A stretch of DNA of 64,000 nucleotides from Sclerodactyla briareus (Eukaryota > Echinodermata > Holothuroidea > Dendrochirotida > Sclerodactylidae), in the NCBI GenBank assembly GCA_026419785.1, contig JAODTK010001333.1:62001-126000 (forward strand). The letters are read 5' to 3'. The notes below the pieces were generated by a model. That model was not told where the DNA came from and did no database searches. It was given only the letters and a program-made list of their open reading frames with translations. Position 1 is the first letter of the stretch, and each line of letters opens with the position of its first letter. The position numbers and the translations under genes are program-made. Below are positions 24,928 to 35,369 of this stretch, piece by piece.

Positions 24928-25290
24928 ACATGATTTTTTTCATTTTTCATGGTATATTCGCCGAACAGAGGATCGATCCTATTCGGGCCAGCAAGGGTGC
25001 AGACCTGGATACTGCACAAATTGTCAGCTGCGAATTCTCCACAGGTACACGAAAATAAGACAATACCTCTTGGCAATTACCTTAACTGCGGGAGGGGGGG
25101 GGGGTCATCTCATGCAGACGGCAATTTGCAAAACTGCCTTACCCTCGTTCGTCCCTTGATGCTGAGCCGCCCAGGGAGAAGCAACATGGTTCCATTTTCA
25201 AATCTTCCTGTATGACCCGGACCGGGAATCGAACCCCGGTCTCACGGGTGGAAGGCCGACGCTCTAAAAATTGTGCCAGCCACTCGGTTG
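24928..25290 (-). mobile_element. tRNA-derived SINE inserted in the LINE
   Basis: The minus-strand 5-prime end (25,290 downwards) folds like a tRNA. CCGAGTGGCTGGCACAATTT resembles a D arm and A box, followed by an anticodon-like loop CTTCCAC, then a T arm CCGGGGTTCGATTCCCGG containing a perfect B box (GGTTCGATTCC; plus-strand 25,225-25,235). The head is roughly 75 bp, and a non-tRNA body with a G run and an A-rich tail extends to about 24,928. Comparison with the uninterrupted 5.4 kb LINE copy shows the flanking LINE sequence resuming at AGAATACTCC, which fixes the right junction at about 25,290. The loop would read TCC (glycine-like), but that assignment is weak. No clear target-site duplication was found. 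Confidence 0.8.
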
Positions 25291-26055
25291 AGAATACTCC
25301 AGGTGAGGTCTCACTCCACTCTTATAAAGAACCTGACAACAATATCTTCTTCACGAAAACTGAAGTGAACGTCCTAAGTCAAGCCAAAATCCGTTACCAT
25401 TTCCTCCTCGCAGCTTCAGCAACACGGCTTCTAGGTTTTGCAGAGAAGCATAGCGAATGGGACAACTGAGGATCCTTTTTCGAATTCCGTGATGAAATTC
25501 CTCCCATTGAACTTGAAAAAGCATTGCGTCGTGGAAACCTACATGCATAACTTCGCACCTCCATCGGCATTTAAAAAAACATTTGCCAATCGGAGCACCA
25601 TTTGGCGGCTATATCAAGATCCCTTCGGACAATTGCAACATCATCTTCCGAATCAAACCACACCTCCTATAACAACTTGTATCGTCCGAAAACTTTTTAA
25701 CTCGGGAATGTACTAATTGTTCCAGATCGTCAATATAACGTCAAGAAGGCCTCATAATGCCCGAAACCCGACTTGGGGTACACCACTATATGACCTTTTG
25801 CCATAGAGACAACGCCCCATTGAGACAACTCGTTGTTCCCTACTCGAGAACCACTGACGAATCCATTTAAAGGACATTCCCCATAATGCTAAAACTTTTT
25901 CATTACGCAAGAGACGCTCACGATAAACATTGTCAAAGCTTTTTGGAAGTCTCGGAAATTATATCGAAAGCACTGCCCGTTGTCAACTGCACTATTACAA
26001 CATCTTCCATAAATTCTAAGATATCGTCCAAACCGAACGATTTTTCCTGAGTCTC

Positions 26056-26069
26056 GGGGGGGGGGGGGG
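26056..26069. repeat. G run, 14 bases, inside the LINE remnant
   Basis: The homopolymer sits exactly where the LINE reading is shortened between the DGI block and AVDNG, and may mark a deletion or expansion point. Confidence 0.95.
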
Positions 26070-26610
26070 ATACCGTCGTCAGGCTCTTGAGCCTCCGATG
26101 GGTTTAGGCCCTGTAGGAGTTTTGCAACAACCGTTTGGAGTGATGGTCAGACTGCCTATGGAATGTCTCCTCTTCCATGGGAGCGTAAACACACTGCTAC
26201 ATTGCCTACTAAAAGCTTCAGCTTGGTCATTGCAATCTCGCCAGATGGTCCATTTTCCTTAATATCTGTTATACCCTTATTTATCGCTTCTCAGAGTTTT
26301 AATGTAGAACCAGAAGACCTTTGGATGGTTTTCGAATGCTGGTACAAGACATATTGGCTTTCGTCTGCGTGAGGTTTCTCTTAGATTCCTATGTTATTCT
26401 TTGATTGTTCCCCAATTCTAGGGACTCCTGGAGACGTTAGCTTCATTGTAGAGGCGTTCTTTTTTTCCTACACTGCACTGAGAAACTACGATCAAACCAA
26501 GGAACCCCTTCTACTACCGGAGTAGCGGTGAGGAACAAACTTTAAGTGTGTCCCTAAACATGTTCCGCTTCTCATTAAACCAACTCAATACCATGCCATG
26601 CTCCAGTCCA

Positions 26611-27679
26611 CCTGTGGGGAGTCGTAATTTGTCGAGATATAGCTGATTCCTCCAGCCCTCGCATCATATGTACTTTCAAATATCCATTCCACCTGCAGGC
26701 AGAGACAAACCTATCAGATTTTTATAGGTAACCAGAAGATCGGCTTCCAAAAGTTCTCAGGCACTATTTTCGGAGAATTTTCCGCATAGGAACATATATG
26801 GGCGTTCTGCACCTGTATCTGATATATATACGCCCATTGCACATTTAGGCGAGACAATTGCCAACTCGCTTATACTCCATATAAGAGGTCCCGACGGATT
26901 TTTGCTTTTTTTTTGCTAGATGGAGCAACCAAACAAACAACCATTAGGAGGGTTGTTCAGAAATAAGCAGCAATGAGAGGCATCTAGAGGGAAACAAAGT
27001 CTGTCAACCAAACGTCGTCGTGTGCATCGAGGTCGAACACACTGTTTGAGAGTTGTGGTTCTAATTGAAAAGAAAGGTGGGGGTGATATTGAACACAGTG
27101 AGTAGGCTAAAAGCAGATGATTCGGTTGGTGTGGGACATGGGGGATCCGATGTCCAAGGGTTGATGTTTCCCGAGGTTTCAAGTTCCCGGGATTCGATGT
27201 CCCCTTTTAGTTATAGGGTTGTAATGAACACCCGGCTAGGTTCCTCGAGGTTCCACATCGGGAAAATCGAACCTCCAGGGACCATCGAACCTCGGGAAAC
27301 ATAGAAACCCCTGGACCATTGACATAAGTCCGGAAAGAGGCCTTAATTTCAGTGGTGTTGGCACCGTGTTTGCATTAAAAGGGTGGAAGGAGGCATGCCC
27401 TGAATCTCGTTTCTCCTCATTGTGTTGTAGCTCTCACCGTTGATGGTCTTGAGAGGACGTTCCAGATCAATACCTCTCACATTTTCTCTTGACGTACTAG
27501 CTGCCGTGTTGAAAGAAGTGTCCCCAAGCAGTAGGAGATAGAATCGTGAATGTATCCTCCAAGGATTACCAACTATTCAAAATTTCCGGATGTTTAGAGA
27601 AAACTCCAAGCTAGAAGTCCTTTCTCTTTTCTTCCGGTTCGTAGGCCACTCTAAGAGATTTCAGGTAAGTCATGATTGT
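26611..27679. other. No recognisable gene; possible LINE 5-prime remainder and an inverted repeat
   Basis: Minus-strand reading upstream of 26,610 may continue the LINE, but no endonuclease motif could be secured. An inverted repeat at 27,163-27,303 is reported separately. Confidence 0.4.
27163..27303. repeat. Inverted repeat, ATGTTTCCCGAGGTT arms
   Basis: ATGTTTCCCGAGGTTT at about 27,164 is mirrored by AACCTCGGGAAACAT at about 27,288. Related words (TCGAACCTCCAGG, GGGATTCGATGTCCC) lie between and beside the arms. Confidence 0.75.
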
Positions 27680-27811
27680 TATTATATTCAATTATATTAT
27701 ATTATATTATATTATATTATATTAATATTATATTATATTAATTATATTATATATATTATATTATATTATATTATATTATATTATATTATATTATATATAT
27801 TATATTATATA
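27680..27811 (+). repeat. TATAT-type microsatellite
   Basis: About 130 bp of near-perfect ATATT pentamers with occasional AATT and ATAT interruptions. The 81-codon open frame here is its isoleucine/tyrosine-rich translation. Confidence 0.95.
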
Positions 27812-28779
27812 AACCTGATTGTACGTCACAGCTAGTGGATCTTTCTCCGCCCGGAGTCTATTGTTGAATCTTGATCAGGTCAAGCCCAGAGCTCCAAACG
27901 GGAACCTGACGACGGAAGAGGGATGATCCAACATATACGACACTCTACGGCAGACTGCATCTATAAATAATCGTATATAAATATCCTCCTAGTCAATTTA
28001 CGTCGTATTAAGTTGCTATTCCTCAGAAAATTATGACTACATCTATCATGTATGTTAATGTCTAAATGTACTTCACCCTCGCTTCATATTATTCGATCAA
28101 TGTTTATAGAGTTGCTTTTGCTTGTTCGGGTATCCTACATTGCTGCAAACAGGAGGCATTTTTCTAGGATCCTCTAAACATGTATGCTCGCAGTGTCGAA
28201 TGAGTGGATGAGTGGATGATTGGGATGCGGGGTCTCAATGAGGGTTCTCTTTACCCGAATCGACGACCTGTCACGGTATCTGCCAGCGAAACAGCAGTCA
28301 GGCTTGAAGATGCAGACTAAACTCCTCCATGAATACCTCACTTTGCTGCATTCCAGGCTACCACTAGCAGACCATGTGTCGTTCGAGGAGGTGGGATGAT
28401 GAAACCTGTTGGATTTGCCTTTCATGACTAGGTCCCGGAAGGATGATCCTGCTTATCGTGTAGTGTGTGAAACCGGTCCGGTGAGGCAAATCGCAAAGAC
28501 AAACCACGTGGATACTGGAATGCACAGGCCACCGGGTACCTCAGGCAGCGTTGGGGTCCGGAGAAGGGGGGGGGGTGCTAAGGCAGAATATCGGGCCTAT
28601 ATGATGTCAATCAGTGTGCAGTTCTGGGCACCGCACCCACTCTGATCAGGTGTGGAACCCTTCACGAGGTCCGCGGTCTTATCTCTTTTGATGGTCCCTC
28701 AATGTAATGGTATATTACCAGCAGTAACCAGCAGTTGTCTGCCCGTTGCATCTCATGTGTCATGTAAAGCACCCAGCGA
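27812..28779. other. No recognisable gene
   Basis: An 83-codon minus-strand frame at 28,174-28,425 and a 78-codon plus-strand frame at 28,409-28,645 are not recognisable. Confidence 0.4.
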
Positions 28780-28850
28780 GGAACCGGCCGGGTTCCGAAC
28801 CCGATTTCCATGTTGGAAGGCCGACGCTCTCACAATTCTTCTCTTGTGTA
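28780..28850 (-). mobile_element. Second tRNA-derived SINE head
   Basis: On the minus strand AGAGCGTCGGCCTTCCA is identical to the head of the 25.2 kb SINE. It is followed by GGTTCGGAACC, a B-box-like sequence, giving the same D-arm to T-arm order with small changes. Only the tRNA-like head is recognisable, and the body on the lower-coordinate side does not align visibly with the other copy. Confidence 0.65.
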
Positions 28851-28971
28851 GATCAGTGGGGAGCGGAAGATGTTTTCCTCAGTCAGGCTGTTTTTTTCTC
28901 ACTGTTGGTTTAGTTTTTTCTTCCGCCGTCTGGTCCTTCCCATTACAGGAAACTCTTATCCTCTTCCCCAG

Positions 28972-29116
28972 ATAATGAGTATGTATACCTTCTCAGAGAG
29001 AATTAAAGATGCCAAGGTATCGGTGTTCAGTCTCCACCCCGGTACGGTCGCCACAGAGATCACACGTGAGATGAAGTACTCAATGCGGATTCTTACGAAT
29101 CTGTTGTTTTCTCTCC
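28972..29116 (+). CDS. Exon of a short-chain dehydrogenase/reductase (retinol dehydrogenase-like)
   Basis: This is a single internal exon. The reading is IMSMYTFSERIKDAKV, then SVFSLHPGTVATEI (about 29,023-29,064), then a hydrophobic RILTNLLFSLR. In retinol-dehydrogenase-type SDRs the segment a little after the catalytic YxxxK has the form V(S/T)...LHPG.V.TE(I/L), contributing to the NAD(P)(H) pocket, and this matches it closely. The catalytic YxxxK should lie at the end of the preceding exon. A pyrimidine-rich stretch ending CTCTTCCCCAG (AG at 28,970-28,971) precedes it, and a strong donor GTAAGT follows at 29,117. An alternative acceptor (CATTACAG) lies at 28,948. The exon length of 145 bp leaves one extra base. 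Flanking exons (Rossmann glycine motif, NNAG, C-terminus) were not found within the window, so the gene has large introns or this is an orphan or relict exon. Family assignment is firm. Functionality is not. Confidence 0.75.
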
Positions 29117-29569
29117 GTAAGTATTCACTGGATTTCTGCATCCTCCCTCCTCCCCTAAGGAGGTAAGTGACTCTCACCACACGCAATATAATGTGCAGTA
29201 GCTCCCTCTGTCTAAAGTAATCTGAAAATGGTTGGGCAAGGCAGCACATAAATGCAAGGTGATGCACTGAAAATGCGAACAGGTGATTAGCAGTGTATTC
29301 CGAGAACATTTTGCGATAATATATCATAATTTTACGTATTATTATTTCAAGAATTTATATTTATCTTCTCAGAACTAAAAAATACCGGGGAATACGAATT
29401 CATCTATGAATGACGTAGATCAAACGCACAGAAGCATTCCTCGCATAGTTATTAGGCAAAATAGTCGCTAATAAATGAAGGCAACTGTGGTTTCCATCTG
29501 GTATGCACTCACCTACATCACACAGTCGCTGCCACGTATGTACTATAACCTTTATCGTGTCATGTGAAA
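29117..29569. other. Putative intron or intergenic DNA
   Basis: Follows the donor of the SDR exon. No downstream exon recognised. Confidence 0.4.
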
Positions 29570-30500
29570 GTTATGTTACGACCATGATGTTTCCAAGTTC
29601 CCTGGATCAAGGTATTGTTCTCTTTGGAAATCGTCAGTAATTCCCTTCACCCAAGAATAACAAATATGTTGAGTATAATGACTACAGACCGATTCTCTCT
29701 CACTTGTGAACGTAATGAAGTGCTTTGAGAAACTTGTATTAAAACTCCTTATGATCCAGGTTTGGAAACTGCCTTGATCAACGCATTTGCATCTCGTAAA
29801 AATAGAGGTGTTGATGACGCGGTGTTGACCTTTCTTCATGGTATTTATCGACATCTAGATGTAAGGGCACTATTCGTAGATTTTCTCCAGTGTTTCTATG
29901 ACTATTGTCCCCACTTATTTGCACAGATGCTCACCCCAGATTGTGTTTTATGATCCACAACTTTTCGCGCTGTGATAGGCCACAAGTAATAATCGGGACC
30001 ATAAAGTCTGGTTGTTGGATAATCGCACTGGCGCACCGCGGGGTTGTTTTATTCCTGCCCGTTTCTCGCTTCCTGCAAGCGAATATGTTAAGTGATCCCC
30101 AAACGTGTTCGATCATAAATTATGCTGAATGGACACGGGTTTTAACTGCCCTCCTTACAGCTCAAAATACTGATAATACTCGATGGTTTGTGAGACATTC
30201 ACAGAATGGTGGGATACTCATAATCTCAAACTTAATGTTTACCAAAACTAGGCCCCATGCATGAAATTATGCCATGCAAAAGCTCCTCACCTGGAAACAT
30301 TCGGAGTTTGATCATGAGGATCCTCCAGTAGCCGTACCTGCGGAGAGTTCTCACATTTTTGGTTCATGGTCCAATTGGGCCTAGGGACTTTCATGGAAAA
30401 TTTCATTACATGGTTGTTTCGAGATGCATCTTTTCCCGAACGCTTCAATTGATCTTCGATATTCAAGCTTGAAACAGAAGGCAAGGTCTTTGGGTACCGA
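29570..30500 (+). mobile_element. LINE fragment, Rex1/L2-like reverse transcriptase
   Basis: The plus strand, with frameshifts, shows NDYRPI near 29,680, VMKCFEKLVL (about 29,710), KNRGVDDAVLTFLHGIYRHL (about 29,797-29,856), LFVDF (about 29,868), DRPQV (about 29,972), an APRGCVL-like block near 30,030, SDPQTCSIINYA near 30,093-30,128 (the YADD box decayed to YAEW), then TALLTAQNTDNTR and a LKLNVYQN-like SNLMFTK segment. The RGVDDA...FVDF...ADDT order is typical of CR1/L2/Rex1-type elements. The likely C-terminal continuation to 30,500 is weaker. Lack of an intact frame and catalytic aspartates means it is inactive. Confidence 0.85.
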
Positions 30501-30559
30501 GGGCCATCGAGGGGTGTCGGAAATGTTATGCTTTAGGACGGTATATGAACTACACCCAC

Positions 30560-31000
30560 AATGTTCTTTTCCTCCAATCTTGTTGAACAGTGTTGGTGGT
30601 GGGTCGGAATAATGCTGGGAGTGTAACAGGATTTCGATAGGCCAGGCTTGGGCGCGGGTCCTGGGGCCTTTTAAAGGGGAATGACGCCAAGGATTTCCTC
30701 CTACAAACTTCGTGCGGTGTCAATATTGAATGATATAATGCTTGGTAATGTTTCTCAGGTTTTTAGGAATGTTGGTCCCAAGATAACGGTGTGGGCATCC
30801 ATCGATTGATTTGTTAACCAACAGTTATAGCAAGAGTCTGGGGGTAGAGGGCATTGGGGGTGTTTGGGTATTGTGGACCTAGCCCGGTTTTGGGTATAGG
30901 GCCATTATTCAAAATAACAAAAATTGACCTCTCCTCCAAATTTTTGCACAGTGTTGGTGGGTGGTGGCTTCTAATAATGCGACAAGGATACATACAGGGG
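30560..31000 (+). repeat. Diverged direct repeat ~380 bp apart
   Basis: CCTCCAAT(C/T)TT, ACAGTGTTGGTGG and TAATAATGC words at about 30,571-30,615 recur in the same order at about 30,933-30,980. The origin is not recognised. Confidence 0.5.
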
Positions 31001-34000
31001 GCCAGAGTTTTCAATTTTCGACCATGTGATTTGAACAGAACAAGCTTCAGTTCCTCCTACAGAACAGACTGAATATTCAGGACAGTCCGTCAGTATCATT
31101 GACCAATAGGGTACATTACAGAAGTTTATGGTTTGTCAGTTCATGATCGTTGAGGGAAAGGGTGTGCTGTTTCGGGGAAAAGCTCTTCTCTGGTGTAACT
31201 CGGTAGTTCAGCAGTGTTCGGCTGTATGGGACTAAGAAGTGAATGTCTTTTGAGGGGCAGGAGTGTATAGTCGGAAGTGCACGTTGAGAACGAGTGGACG
31301 AGTTTGTTTCTAACACAAAAATTCACTTGGATACTCATTCCGCTGCTTGGTCAGGTTATCATTGACTCCAGAGGACATACAGCATATGTGTGAATTTTGT
31401 GTGAAAGTGTTGAAGAGGCATGCAGTCTTGTATCAGGTGTATGAGAAAGTAGAAAATTGGTCTCTGCCTATTATTTAATCTAATGAATAATTGCCATTAC
31501 CACTCGAGTTACCATTAAATAATCATTAGGAGCAAAAGTAGCCTCGGGGGGGGGGGGGGGGGTGTAGAGAAATTGTAGCCGAGAGGGGGATCGAGCTGAC
31601 TGGTCATTGGTATTCTTAGTGTACTTAGGTGCACTTGATATCTATGGTCCAATGCTATGGGTTATCAGTCATTCTATGTTTATTTGTTTAGCTTCGGTGA
31701 ATGATAGTAAAACAGGAAGCAATCCGTCTATGAACGCTGCCCTCAATCATGAAATATGATGATCAGACCGCAGTGTTCTTTGACCAATGTACCAGCAGAG
31801 ACACCGACCGCTGGGAGGGTAAGTCTCTAGAATCCGACTGGTGATGTATGGATGTGTACTCAGTCCGAGATTGCCACTGACCCGATCGATGTCTTAAGGA
31901 GGAGGGGCTTTTCCCGTTAGTACATTATTTCACGGTTGTGTTCACCTAGGGTTATTGGACAATGAACAATTTGATCAGTGTTAGGTAGCCATCAACATAT
32001 GCCGAAATACTTGGGTATGAATGCCAGCTTCTCAGGTTTACGGGCAGCGAATACTATCGTTGTCGGCTATACTCATACAACTTTGGCAAATATTCTGCTA
32101 TGTGTCATCGCACGTTATTGGTCCATGATATCAAGGTTGGCAGATGGGCAGATTAGCTCCGATTATTTCCCATGGATCCTGAACTTTTATTCTTTCGTTA
32201 AGATTGAATATAATAGTTTTTAGTTCATGTGCTATGTTGTTAGGGGAATTGTTGAACTTCACTAATTGGGAAATTTACCATAGAAAGAGTTTTGGATGTA
32301 AGCATTTTCTACGAATCTTCGCGGAAATGGTACCTGCTAATTGAGATAAACATTTTACATTTTGTGCTATATCTCATCCAAAGTCAGGGATTTCAAAATT
32401 AAATTTTTATATAGATGACAGGCTGACGTACTGAGGGATGTTGTGGTATTCCTATCTCGAAATATGTCAGTCTTTTCATGTTGGGATAATGAGTGTATTC
32501 GTTGTTATAGTAGGCCTAATAGGGCATCACTGAATGAAATTTTCTCGAAATGTGGAAACTGAGGATCCTGTTCGTCCACGAAAACCACAACGTGAAGAAA
32601 ACGAGCGGGGGTGGGTATGCATAGAACTTTACGAGAAGCTGCATAAGTGCGCATCTGCGTTCTTCAACCAAGTTCGGCGGGGTTGTAGGATGCACCGTTG
32701 AACTGAAAACTCTCAGTCGTCTTCGACTACCGACCGTCCTAGGAATGATCCTTTCTACTACCTATGTAAATGCTCTCTGCTCCGATACATTTCGTTGTAG
32801 AATGCGCCAAGAATAGGCGGTATGATTAGAATGCGCTAGTTCTTCGAATCCAGTACTGATTAAACTCGCATGCTTTGATAGTGTCATCCGCGCTGTCGCT
32901 ATATTGAAATTTAAGGTATATCAGGAACATATTTCTCTGGACACCGTTATCTTTTTTGCGTGTCCCATAGTACTAGTTACGTTTATGTGGTTTACCATGC
33001 AACGGACGGCATGGTCCAGCATCAACGTGCTGACATCGTTCCACTTTGCCGTATCCCGGCCCGCGGGTTTTCACACTACCAGCGTCTTTCAAGTTCACAT
33101 ACAACAGTTAGAGAATATTTAGACCAAAATATTCCCATTTTCGCTCTCAGACCAAGGACTACCAAGCTGTCTGCGGTATATAGCCGTCAGTGTTTGAGAA
33201 GTTCCTTAACGACGAAATTCTTAAGAGGTCTGTGAAGTATGGACGCATACGCCGCTGAGAAACGATTCATCAAGCTATCACCGATTAATGTGAATTTCAA
33301 GACTTCTTGGACTGAGGCAAGACTGTTCATTCTCAGAAATAATTGGCGTATGTCGGCCCTATCGGTCAGTCCTTTTCGCATGCACCGACGATTAACGACT
33401 GAACGGTTTCGGTACAGCTGATAATAGTTTTTATTTCGAAGAAAGTCTCTTGATTCCTGATCGCTGCGCTTAAGGTTACCCGTATACCTTTTTTTGATGT
33501 GGCATTTATCCAACGATCCGTATATCCGGATGTGCGTGCGTTATTAATGTGGAAATCAATTCTCCGAGGAGGGCGATTTTTCGAAGGAATGAAAATGAAT
33601 ATAATTTACAAAGGGCCAATACTCTAGCGACGCATGAATGAGGATGTAAGATATTTCATACAATCGTTTGCCAATTGCCGTGCTGGCAGTGGGGGGGGAT
33701 CCATACACTGGTAATTTTACCTACCAGTTTCGTTGCATTTTCGTTGTCGGTTTTCGGAACTTTTGCTATATCTCTGCAAAACCAACTGCAGGTACGTTTC
33801 CTGTTTGTGGGTTCATGAATTCGCCATTTTTGGGATATCGCATTATTTCAGACGACGTGTCTTTGCATGCTTTTTAATCCGTTATATGCCGTCGGACACA
33901 TCTCCCCGAGGCGTTGCTCCAATTCGCCCGGGCAGTCCTTCAGTTGGGACGACACAGGCTGACTCTCACTCTAAAAATCTCCCTACTCCTCCCGACCTGT

Positions 34001-34989
34001 ATCTATTGCGCCCCTGCAGTTCACTGATCAAGACACGAAATTATAGACTACGGTACTTAAAGAGAAAATACTGTTTTAGAATTCCCAGGTTGCTGCTCGA
34101 ACCCACTCTCTTTGTTTATTGTGGTTTCTGGCGTGTGCCAGTCCAGAAATGGACGTTACGATTGTCTATTGATCTCAGCAATACAAACTATATTTGGATT
34201 CCTTGACTATCGGAGGTAAATTTATGTTTTTTATTATTACGCTGGCTCGCAAGCACGATTAACAACCGCGATTATCTTTCTTTTCAGTGAAATGGGGATT
34301 TTGATGGAACATTGAATATTTTCAGCATCTAATTGCCATTAACTCCGATGACTCAACCGGGCCTGGTGTAATGTTCCCCATGACGAGAGTACACGACCCC
34401 CTCTTTAGCTCTGTACTAATTGCTATTGTTCTGTCATCTCATCAGGTCAATTCATACAAGTCCCGGGTCCCATGTTATGCATCTTATCTTATCGCGACCG
34501 AGTGAGGTATAGAACACTCTTCTCCCCTCTAATCTTTTTTACATGGTCCCGCCCCCCCCCCTCCCCCAACTACATCAGTCATCTCCTAACCCCTACTATC
34601 CCCTCCGAGCATTGCGCGCCTCATTCAAATGGGGGGTTTCCCCCCCCCCCCACTTTTTTCATAAGAGAAGAGAACAAGAGCAAGACTGGTGACAGGGCAT
34701 TTTTCTGTTATTGCGCCCAAAGTTGTGTGCCCCACCAGATTCTGTGCGTCCTGTGTCAGCCGTGCAGTTTAAAAAAACCTTCGTTTGAAATCGCATTAAT
34801 TTCAGAATTGCCTTCGATCTTCAAAATTGTACAGTTTTCTTCTTATTCGTCGTACATTGGTTCTGGCTCTCATACAATATATTTTTCGCTACTCTTACAG
34901 TCCTCTTGTGCAATTTCTGCTACCATATGTAATAGCTTTAATGGTGTACTTATTTCCTAATTCTTTTTCTCTGGGGGAGTTTTTATAAC
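31001..34989. other. No recognisable gene; one 17-base G run
   Basis: Longer frames here are 33,187-33,513 (-, 108 codons, basic), 32,960-33,235 (+) and 33,733-34,206 (+, 157 codons). None could be assigned. The last ends in a stretch that vaguely resembles the end of an L2-type ORF2, and a possible L2-type 3-prime end lies downstream, but the match is too weak to call. Confidence 0.4.
31546..31562. repeat. G run, 17 bases
   Basis: Uninterrupted G homopolymer. Confidence 0.95.
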
Positions 34990-35085
34990 ATTACATGCTT
35001 CCTTTTAGATTTATATTGTATATCTGTAAAGCGCTCGAACAGCGTTGCTGATGAACGCTCATTAAATACTATTTTTTATCATTAT
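34990..35085 (+). mobile_element. Possible L2-type LINE 3-prime terminus
   Basis: TGTAAAGCGCTCGAACAGCG followed by GAACGCTCATTAAATACTATT resembles the conserved 3-prime tail of L2-like elements (GTAAAGCGC...GCGCTATATAAATAC...). No polymerase could be secured upstream, so this is a similarity call on a short motif. Confidence 0.4.
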
Positions 35086-35319
35086 ATTCACACCCGTCCT
35101 CAACGTTAAACGTACGGTACTCAGTCTACTCCGTTCCATTTTATTCACGATCGAGCAGGTCTGCAAACAGAAGCCACACACCGCTACCTACCGCGTTATC
35201 TGCAGGCCTATCCGCCCTCAGTGGTAATTAACGGAGATTATATTACCGGTATTGTCACGGCGCTCAAGATCCCGTAATTATATCCCCACATCCCCCCTTC
35301 GGGATATTATGGTTTTGGC

Positions 35320-35366
35320 TTCGCGTCGCCCCGCCGCCCGCCGCCCGCCCGCCGCGTCCGCTCCGC
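35320..35366 (+). repeat. GC-rich CCG/CCCG tract
   Basis: CGCCCCGCCGCCCGCCGCCC and related words form a short, very CpG-rich patch in otherwise balanced DNA, directly before the family A copy. Confidence 0.85.
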
Positions 35367-35369
35367 CGC

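Larger units (their letters stand above)
24600..26610 (-). mobile_element. CR1-like LINE, long ORF2 remnant interrupted by a SINE
   Basis: Reading the minus strand from 26,610 downwards gives the linker and reverse transcriptase of a CR1-like non-LTR element in order. KKERLYNEANVSRSP is near 26,460. NPKVFWFYIKTLRSDK is near 26,310. QAEAFSRQCSSVFTLP is near 26,190. LLQGLNPSEAQEPDDGI (a KSPGPDGI-type block) is near 26,100. AVDNGQCF is near 25,985, NVYRERLL near 25,930, WIRQWFSSREQRVVSMG near 25,840, SGVPQVGF near 25,765, KKFSDDT at about 25,678-25,695 (FADDT motif with A changed to S), and EVMHVGF near 25,545. After the SINE insert, the C-terminus continues to 24,600. The region between the linker and AVDNG is shortened around a 14-base G run. 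Many frameshifts and stops are present, so it is dead. Confidence 0.9.

Noticed and set aside
33187-33513. 108-codon basic minus-strand frame
   Set aside because: Reads smoothly but matches nothing recognisable, and the opposite strand is also open over much of it.
33733-34206. 157-codon plus-strand frame
   Set aside because: Only a vague resemblance to the end of an L2-type ORF2. No motif could be placed with confidence and no splice context supports an exon.
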